This document shows, in pieces, positions 6,109 through 11,280 of a stretch of 11,280 nucleotides of DNA. A program made the translations under genes and the position numbers. Numbering within the stretch: the stretch's first letter is position 1; each line of letters opens with the position of its first letter. The notes below the pieces were generated by a model. It saw nothing but the letters and a program-made list of their open reading frames with translations, was not told the DNA's origin and did not search any database. Location: contig JAKAMR010000081.1 in the NCBI GenBank assembly GCA_021812785.1, forward strand, positions 1-11,280, written 5' to 3'. The DNA comes from Nitrospirota bacterium. GTDB lineage: Bacteria; Nitrospirota; Thermodesulfovibrionia; Thermodesulfovibrionales; JdFR-88.

Positions 6109-6735
6109 ATGGAAAACCGGCACGTTATATGGCATAACGGCTGTGTCTGCAGGAAAGACAGGGAACGGAAAAATAACCACAAAAGCCTTGTCCTTTGGTT
6201 CACCGGCCTTTCCGCTTCAGGAAAATCCACAATAGCCCACCTGGTGGAAAAAGAGCTCTTTGAGCGCGGCGTGCGGGCCTATGTGCTTAACGGCGATAAC
6301 ATAAGGCACGGCCTGAACTCTGACCTTGGTTTCAGCCGCGAGGACAGGATGGAAAACCTCCGGAGGGTGGCCGAGGTCTCAAAACTCATGGTGGACGCAG
6401 GCATTATAGTGCTGGCGGCCTTCATATCTCCTTATCTGGAGGACCGCGCCTATGTGAGGAGCAGATTTCCGGACGGGGAATTCCTGGAAATTTATGTGAA
6501 ATGTCCCATGGGGATATGCGAGCAGAGGGACCCGAAGGGGCAGTACAAAAAGGCCCGGGCGGGGCTCATAAAAAACTACACGGGAATTTCTTCCCCTTAT
6601 GAAGAGCCGCAAAAACCGGAGCTTGTGATAGACACGGAAAAGATGGACATCGGGGGCTCCGTCCACCTGGTTATGGGGCTCCTTGAAGGCAGGTGCCTTA
6701 AAAAAATTCTATCGGATGAGGGATCGAAACAATGA
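6109..6735 (+). CDS. cysC: Adenylyl-sulfate kinase (APS kinase, CysC)
   Basis: A 208-residue enzyme that phosphorylates adenosine 5'-phosphosulfate to PAPS. The N-terminus (VIWHNGCVCRKDR) matches the usual WH-x4-R-x2-R lead-in, which fixes the start. The Walker A loop is GLSASGKST (33-41), followed by NGDNIRHGL (61-69), the FISPY segment (105-109), CEQRDPKGQYKKARAG and KNYTGISSPYE. The first residue of the usual DGDN box is Asn61 rather than Asp; Asp63 is kept. No CysN, CysD or Sat gene is nearby, so APS must come from elsewhere. PAPS may serve sulfate assimilation or, given the flippase downstream, sulfation of a glycan; the latter is inference. It has no Shine-Dalgarno sequence and looks leaderless. 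Confidence 0.94.
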   Translation: MENRHVIWHNGCVCRKDRERKNNHKSLVLWFTGLSASGKSTIAHLVEKELFERGVRAYVLNGDNIRHGLNSDLGFSREDRMENLRRVAEVSKLMVDAGIIVLAAFISPYLEDRAYVRSRFPDGEFLEIYVKCPMGICEQRDPKGQYKKARAGLIKNYTGISSPYEEPQKPELVIDTEKMDIGGSVHLVMGLLEGRCLKKILSDEGSKQ

Positions 6736-6815
6736 GGGTCCTTTTCCGCAGGGGCGCGGGAATTCCAAAAATAACGGAGTTTCTGAAACCGGGGGAAATG
6801 GACCTCGCTACTTAA
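6732..6815 (+). CDS. Possible 27-codon ORF overlapping the cysC stop
   Basis: The ATG at 6732 overlaps the cysC TGA by the classical ATGA arrangement, with GAGGG 9 bases upstream, and the frame runs 27 codons to TAA at 6813. The product begins MRVLFRRGAGIPKITEFLKP and has no recognised domain. Shifting frame near 6808-6812 would extend it about 19 codons to a TGA near 6868, so it could also be the remnant of a longer gene. Translational coupling to cysC is plausible, but the ORF is short enough to occur by chance. Confidence 0.25.
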   Translation: MRVLFRRGAGIPKITEFLKPGEMDLAT

Positions 6816-6896
6816 CCCACCTGAAAGGGAGTAATTCAGATGTTGTCCCCATTCATTTAATAGGATGACCGGGGGATAAGAGAGCGCCTCCTAAGT
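6816..6896. other. Spacer between the small ORF and the flippase promoter, mostly unassigned
   Basis: This stretch holds a short inverted repeat, CTGAA (near 6822) and TTCAG (near 6836) around a purine-rich loop, and no convincing terminator after cysC. I looked for known riboswitch consensus features and found none. Confidence 0.3.
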
Positions 6897-6902
6897 TATA
6901 AT
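6897..6902 (+). promoter_or_regulatory. -10 box directly before the flippase gene
   Basis: A perfect TATAAT ends 8 bases before the ATG at 6911, putting the transcript start at about 6909. Neither a -35 box nor a Shine-Dalgarno sequence is visible (the nearest candidate stretch is pyrimidine-rich CCTCC), so this gene also looks leaderless. Confidence 0.5.
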
Positions 6903-6910
6903 CAAATATC

Positions 6911-8476
6911 ATGCCCAAAGGCCTCAATGCGCATTTAAAGACCGCCGTAAAGGGCTCCACCCTCATCCTCGCTGGCACTGCGGTAAGCCAACTGCTCTGG
7001 TTCCTTATCAAGGTCCTCATAATAAGGAACACCACCAAAGCCGAGTTCGGCATATACACCCTTGTGCTTACCATCGCCGGCATCTTGACGACGGTAGCGC
7101 CGCTTGGCATTCCCAGTGGGGTCTCCAGGTTCATGGCCATTTACCGGGGCGAAGGAAGGATGGATGACGCGGACGGCATCTCAAGGGCCGGCGTACAGAT
7201 AATAACGGCTGCCGCGTTAATGTCCTTTGGTTTTTTATATTTCTTGTCCGGCCCCATAGCGAGGGACGTTTTTTACACCCCCACTCTTGCGGGCCCCCTC
7301 AGGATGGTATCTTTTCTTGTGCCCTTTTCCATATATGCTGCCATCGTGGCAGGAGCGCTTCTTGGTTACGGTGTGATCAGGCAGAGGTTTTTTAATGATG
7401 TTCTGACCCCTGTCTTCTATGCGCTCCTGATGTTGGCCGCGCTTCTTCTTCACATGCATCTTAAGGGAATACTTTATGCCTACGTGTTGTCAGGCATAAT
7501 AATGGCTGTTTTGATCACTGCTTACGGGTTTGGCAAAGTCGGTCCCGCGCCGCTTCTCCCAGGGAAAGGACGGCAATACCTGGAGCTTCTTAAATTTTCT
7601 ATTCCCCTCCTTATAACAACGATAATGTCCATGGTGCTGATGTGGGCTGATACCCTTATGATAGGCAGATACATCACCCCTCAGGCGGTTGGTACGTACG
7701 GAGTGAGCGGTTCGCTGGTAAAGCTTCTTCTTTTCCCGATATCAGCCCTCGGTTTCGTTTTTTTGCCTATAGCCAGCGAGATTTACTCAAAGTCTGGGAC
7801 AGAGGCACTTGGCCGTGCCTACCAGGTACTCACGAAATGGCTTTTTGCCGTGACCCTGCCCATTTTCTTTGTCCTCTTTTTCTTTCCCCAGATGAGCATA
7901 ACCGCGCTTTTCGGGGCCCGTTTTCTGGATGCTGCCGTGCCGCTGAGACTTCTGGCTCTCGGTTTCATGGTGAACGCCTTCCTTGGCACAAACGGAACGC
8001 TTTTAATTGTGCTGGGCCTTCCAAAAGCTGTCATGAACATATCCATAGCGGGTGGCGTGGTTAACATCGGCATGAACTATCTTTTTATAAAAAGGATGGG
8101 GATGGGAATAGAAGGGGCGGCGCTCGCCACAACGATCTCCTATGTTCTTATAAATATCATGCTTTCCGAAAAACTCTACCGGCACAGCGGAATGCACCCG
8201 TTTTCATCTGCCTATCTTAAACCCCTGGCCGGGGCTGCCTCTTCGGGGCTGCTTATCTATGCGGTTGCAAAGAGCCTGCCGCTCACTTTCTGGATGCTTC
8301 CGGCTTATTTTCTCGTTTTCCTGACGAGCTATGCAGGAAGCCTTCTGGTTACAAAAAGCATCGAGGAGGAGGACCTCTTTATTCTTGAGAGGGTGCTGAA
8401 CAGGATGGGTGTCAGGCCTGGGCCAGTCCTGGCGATTCTGGAGAAATTCGTTCCCAAAACTGAAAAAGCTTGCTGA
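6911..8476 (+). CDS. Flippase of the MOP superfamily (Wzx-type polysaccharide transporter)
   Basis: A 521-residue polytopic inner-membrane protein with about 14 hydrophobic segments. It shows the layout of the polysaccharide biosynthesis/oligosaccharide flippase family (PF01943/PF14667): the opening GSTLILAGTAVSQLLWFLIK with the following NTTKAEFGIYTL, the PLGIPSGVSRFMA segment, a central WADTLMIGRYITPQAVGTYGV motif, and GIEGAALATTISY near residue 400. Such proteins move undecaprenyl- or dolichyl-linked glycans across the membrane. The C-terminal cytoplasmic tail (SIEEEDLFILERVLNRMG) is charged, as in archaeal-like members. No glycosyltransferase is adjacent on this strand, so the transported glycan is unknown. 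It converges with the membrane-protein gene ending at 8568. Confidence 0.9.
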   Translation: MPKGLNAHLKTAVKGSTLILAGTAVSQLLWFLIKVLIIRNTTKAEFGIYTLVLTIAGILTTVAPLGIPSGVSRFMAIYRGEGRMDDADGISRAGVQIITAAALMSFGFLYFLSGPIARDVFYTPTLAGPLRMVSFLVPFSIYAAIVAGALLGYGVIRQRFFNDVLTPVFYALLMLAALLLHMHLKGILYAYVLSGIIMAVLITAYGFGKVGPAPLLPGKGRQYLELLKFSIPLLITTIMSMVLMWADTLMIGRYITPQAVGTYGVSGSLVKLLLFPISALGFVFLPIASEIYSKSGTEALGRAYQVLTKWLFAVTLPIFFVLFFFPQMSITALFGARFLDAAVPLRLLALGFMVNAFLGTNGTLLIVLGLPKAVMNISIAGGVVNIGMNYLFIKRMGMGIEGAALATTISYVLINIMLSEKLYRHSGMHPFSSAYLKPLAGAASSGLLIYAVAKSLPLTFWMLPAYFLVFLTSYAGSLLVTKSIEEEDLFILERVLNRMGVRPGPVLAILEKFVPKTEKAC

Positions 8477-8567
8477 TAACAGGAAGTCTTTTCTGCTGTT
8501 GCCGGGCTATCTTGAGGCGGCACCGTGCATGAAAGAGCCTTCCGGCCGCAGGGTGTGCAAGCGGCCT
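8477..8567. other. Convergent spacer with a weak GGCCGC/GCGGCC hairpin
   Basis: The 91 bases between the converging flippase and membrane-protein genes contain a 6-bp stem GGCCGC (8544-8549) and GCGGCC (8561-8566) with an 11-base loop. On the plus strand it is followed by TTCATTTG, on the minus strand by no T tract. It may slow transcription from the flippase side, but it is not a convincing terminator. Confidence 0.3.
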
Positions 8568-10556
8568 TCATTTGTCCGGAGCTAAAAGGGGTTGGGGCCC
8601 GGTCTGGCAAATTTTATATACTGCATATGCCTTGTTTGCAAAGACCGGCTTTGTATAATCAATCAGATTAAAAGCCTGGGAGCCCCTTTTGATGTATTTA
8701 AGATCAAACTTCGAAACGATCAAATAGGTGTTCCTGAATGAAAAGGTCTTTTTCCTTGACAAAATCTGTTTGTACATGGTCAAGAACTGCCGTTTCTCAG
8801 CACTGGATAAAGGGTTATTCAAATTCTTATAGTAATACATCACCAGATCGAAAAGAGACATTCGAATTTTCATAAAATCCTTATTTTTATCTTTAAAGCC
8901 CACATGCAACGGCATTACCGGAAGTATCCTGTCCAGAAATGTATGAAGATCCTTCGTATTCAACCCGTAATATTTAGCTATTTCCAGAAAACGTTCCATC
9001 CGCTCGGCATTTGATGTTGGACTCAGGATAGCGGAAGGAAGGTACATATTGACCGGGGAATAAACTACCAGATTTGTTATCAGATCGGCATCCAACGTTA
9101 CCGCGACATCACTATTGGTAAAGTTCTTCCTCGACCATTCATACAGTTCCTTGAAATTTTTATCATTGTAATCGTTCAGACCAAGCTGGATGTATTTTGT
9201 CTGTATAAGGAATTCAGCCAGCGGCATCATGATAATTATAAATACTGAGACTGCTTTGATCAGCAGTCCTATTTTTTGCCGGTCAAAAATATTTCTGACC
9301 CTGGTAGCAAGCAAGTCTCCGCGCAGACCGTGCTTTTTAATTTTGTATTCAATCGCTGATATCAAAGCTGAGAAAAAGAATATTTTATAAATAAACATGA
9401 ACCCTTTTGCATAGAGTTCATTATCAGCTACCCATGCACCTTTTAGACTAAGCAATGTAAAAATTGCTAATAATGAAGTTTCAGATAATGCCAAAAAGAA
9501 TTTTTTGGGATATTTCAATAAGTACATAATAAGCAAAAAAGGTAATTTGGCTGCGATGTTGGCAATAAAAACTTTTGCACTAAATTGCCAAAGGGGCTGA
9601 GTCATTAAAGCCAAATTATCTGGCGAAACTTTGACAAGTCTGTATACAAAATAAAGTCCGGAAATTGCCAGAATAGAAATTCCCCCGAGAAGAATGCCCA
9701 GCCTTTTGTCCCTCTCTTTTATAAGATAGGCGGCGGTGAGGGGGATACATAGAGCAAACGAAACTATAAAAACAGGGGCGCTTGTAAAGGTGGCGGCGAT
9801 CAGCAGCAGCGATAGTAAAAGGCGGTCGTAGATTCCACGGTTATTTAATTCTAGTATCCTATAGAGTTGTACCGCGATTATCAAAACGACGATGTTTGTG
9901 ACAAGAATATTGGGAGTTCTAAACATATAATCAAAGCTACTTCTATCAAATAAATTTGTTTCAGGAATAATTTTATTTGATATCAAAAGTTTAAAATGTA
10001 GTAAGGCTGGGAGGGAGATATTTGAAATTGCGTTAACAATGACATGGAATGGAAAATAAAAATTATATACTGGAAATGAATAATAAAAAATATTCCAGAC
10101 GGCTATGGCCAGGGCGAGAACTCTTCCCTTTATAAAATTTCGCAGAAGGATATATGAAAGGAAGAAATTTAAAAAAGGGAATACGATGTAATTGAAATAA
10201 TAAGCATCCTCCGTTTTTTTATTGAAAAAGCCGCCCAGGGAGCTAAGGAGCAGGGAAAAGGAATAGGACACATGCGGCGTGGTTTCATTTTTATGCTCGA
10301 ATGAAACGGGGTCATTCGAAGGGAAATGCCCGTATAGGATCTCCTTAACATGAGAATAATAATAGTATTTGTCATTGGTATAGCCATGGCTATATTCCCT
10401 TATTGGGACAAAATAATATGTAGAGGAATGATTTTTTTGATATAACAGAGGATATATCCACTGGATTGAGAACGTAAGGGAGATCATGAGCGCGGCATAA
10501 AGGAAAAGTAATAGAAAACCTCTTTTCCCCGATTTGCTTAAGTTGTTTTCGGCCAT
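8568..10556 (-). CDS. Large polytopic membrane protein of unknown function, possibly GT-C-like
   Basis: About 662 residues with an N-terminal membrane segment after a basic start (MAENNLSKSGKRG). A long polar loop rich in Tyr follows (roughly residues 30-105, with NDKYYYYSHVKEILYGHFP), then around ten further hydrophobic segments, and a soluble C-terminal region of about 200 residues starting near FKELYEWSRKNFTNSDV. This plan, with a large first external loop and a soluble C-terminal domain, resembles GT-C-fold lipid-linked glycosyltransferases and Wzy-like proteins, but I see no diagnostic motif. The gene is clearly more AT-rich than its neighbours, suggesting recent acquisition. The ATG at 10556 is preferred (AGGG about 8 bases upstream); a GTG at 10580 in the same frame, three bases after the upstream radical SAM stop, is the alternative. 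The two genes are probably co-transcribed. Confidence 0.75.
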   Translation of the reverse strand: MAENNLSKSGKRGFLLLFLYAALMISLTFSIQWIYPLLYQKNHSSTYYFVPIREYSHGYTNDKYYYYSHVKEILYGHFPSNDPVSFEHKNETTPHVSYSFSLLLSSLGGFFNKKTEDAYYFNYIVFPFLNFFLSYILLRNFIKGRVLALAIAVWNIFYYSFPVYNFYFPFHVIVNAISNISLPALLHFKLLISNKIIPETNLFDRSSFDYMFRTPNILVTNIVVLIIAVQLYRILELNNRGIYDRLLLSLLLIAATFTSAPVFIVSFALCIPLTAAYLIKERDKRLGILLGGISILAISGLYFVYRLVKVSPDNLALMTQPLWQFSAKVFIANIAAKLPFLLIMYLLKYPKKFFLALSETSLLAIFTLLSLKGAWVADNELYAKGFMFIYKIFFFSALISAIEYKIKKHGLRGDLLATRVRNIFDRQKIGLLIKAVSVFIIIMMPLAEFLIQTKYIQLGLNDYNDKNFKELYEWSRKNFTNSDVAVTLDADLITNLVVYSPVNMYLPSAILSPTSNAERMERFLEIAKYYGLNTKDLHTFLDRILPVMPLHVGFKDKNKDFMKIRMSLFDLVMYYYKNLNNPLSSAEKRQFLTMYKQILSRKKTFSFRNTYLIVSKFDLKYIKRGSQAFNLIDYTKPVFANKAYAVYKICQTGPQPLLAPDK

Positions 10557-10583
10557 ATCAATGCCCTGGCGATTCCACACTTT

Positions 10584-11279
10584 TCAGCCAACCACCTTTC
10601 TGAGATAGTATTTGAAGCCCCAAAGCAGCCGTCCGATCCTGAAATTGGCCCTCTTTAATGTGAGTACCAGATAGGAGGCCTTGAAAACGGCCTTAAACAG
10701 AGGATTGGGTTTGAACCGGCTGGCCAAGAGCCGGGCAATAGGTTCCAGTATCTTATATCTGCTCGTTATGATGGAAAAGGAATGGATATTCTGGAGCTCA
10801 GCCAGATTGTCCTGCTTCAGGTAATCGTTCTGGAAATAACCGCCAAGTTTATCGATGTCGAAATCACCGGCCAGAAGACCGGCTTCCGTAGCCTCCCGGT
10901 ATATCTGCGTCCCCGGAAAATACTGCATCATTGAAAACCATGGCAGGCTGGTTCTTATCTTCTGGTTGATGTGGATAGTCTCCCACGCGTCCTGCGAGGT
11001 CTCTCCCGGAAGACCTATAATATTGGAGCTCAGGTACTTTATTCCGTATTTTTTAAGAAGTCTTGCGGCGTTTACGATCTGCTCGTCTTTTATGTTTTTT
11101 TTGAGTACCCTGTTTCTCAGGTCCTCCCTGCCCGTTTCTATCCCAAAGCATACAAGCCTGCATCCGCTTTCCTTAAGGTAATGGATCTTTTCCTCATCCA
11201 AAACGTCAACCCTGGTGTTTACGGAAAAAGGTCTCCCCACTTTTTTAGGATAGACAGCCGCAAACTCCTTCAGCCATGC
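10584..11279 (-). CDS. B12-binding-type radical SAM protein, C-terminal part (5' end outside window)
   Basis: The frame is open to the window edge, giving 231 residues ending in KVVG and TGA. The family is recognised from the second half of a radical SAM barrel: PFSVNTRVDVLDEEKI, ESGCRLVCFGIETGREDLR, LKKNIKDEQIVNAARLLKKYGI and NIIGLPGETSQDAWET, the order seen in cobalamin-dependent radical SAM enzymes of the methyltransferase/BchE-like class. The [4Fe-4S]-binding CxxxCxxC motif and any B12 domain would lie upstream, outside the window. The C-terminal region after about residue 150 is basic, with short hydrophobic stretches. The valine (GTG) codon at 11240 is internal, not a start. The substrate is unknown; the coupled membrane gene and nearby flippase suggest a lipid or surface-glycan pathway. 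Confidence 0.88.
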   Translation of the reverse strand, partial: AWLKEFAAVYPKKVGRPFSVNTRVDVLDEEKIHYLKESGCRLVCFGIETGREDLRNRVLKKNIKDEQIVNAARLLKKYGIKYLSSNIIGLPGETSQDAWETIHINQKIRTSLPWFSMMQYFPGTQIYREATEAGLLAGDFDIDKLGGYFQNDYLKQDNLAELQNIHSFSIITSRYKILEPIARLLASRFKPNPLFKAVFKASYLVLTLKRANFRIGRLLWGFKYYLRKVVG

Positions 11280-11280
11280 G

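Noticed and set aside
5628..6230. A 200-codon minus-strand open frame opposite the HIT gene
   Set aside because: It is the shadow of HIT and the start of cysC, rich in Pro, Arg and Cys as expected from the reverse strand of GC-rich coding DNA.
6736..6910. Possible riboswitch in the cysC-flippase spacer
   Set aside because: I compared it by eye with conserved features of cyclic-di-GMP, fluoride, SAM, cobalamin and molybdenum-cofactor riboswitches and found none; the -10 box next to the flippase ATG also leaves no leader to carry one.

Overview
The window is 11,280 bases of bacterial chromosome. Most of it is dense, fairly GC-rich and housekeeping in character. No rRNA, tRNA, CRISPR array, phage gene or transposase gene is visible. 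The gene set fits a Gram-negative, probably anaerobic or microaerophilic environmental bacterium: a GlnK/Amt pair with a sigma-54-like promoter, a bacteriohemerythrin, an adenosine-specific kinase (common in archaea and deep-branching bacteria), a GH57 enzyme and a B12-type radical SAM protein. Nitrospirota or Desulfobacterota-like lineages are plausible, but this is inference and there is no marker gene to fix it.

Layout. (1) 1-600, plus strand: the end of an unidentified gene, then a DUF302 protein whose promoter sits inside a perfect 11-bp inverted repeat, then a strong terminator shared with the converging amt gene. (2) 612-2545, minus strand: glnK-amt, a one-base-spaced nitrogen operon, behind a candidate sigma-54 promoter and two tandem dyads about 100-115 bp upstream, where an enhancer-binding activator could sit. 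(3) 2546-4332, minus strand: a bacteriohemerythrin and a GH57 glycosidase or glucanotransferase, separated by a GC-rich hairpin. (4) 4556-6735, plus strand: adenosine-specific kinase, hisI, a HIT hydrolase and APS kinase (cysC). A 181-bp foldback element with 19-bp terminal inverted repeats (MITE-like) lies between hisI and the HIT gene and begins inside the hisI stop codon. (5) 6732-11280: a possible 27-codon ORF overlapping cysC, a Wzx-type flippase on the plus strand, then a converging minus-strand pair: the C-terminal part of a radical SAM protein and a large AT-rich polytopic membrane protein of unknown function. This last part looks like the edge of a surface-polysaccharide or lipid-linked glycan region.

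Regulation. Four plus-strand genes (adenosine-specific kinase, hisI, cysC, flippase) have a -10-like box ending only 6-10 bases before the ATG and no Shine-Dalgarno sequence, so they look leaderless. DUF302, HIT, amt and GH57 have good ribosome binding sites at normal spacing. This mixed pattern, the foldback element and the glnK upstream architecture are the most interesting things here. I do not see convincing evidence of a wholly new multi-gene system; the unassigned membrane protein coupled to a radical SAM gene is the closest candidate.
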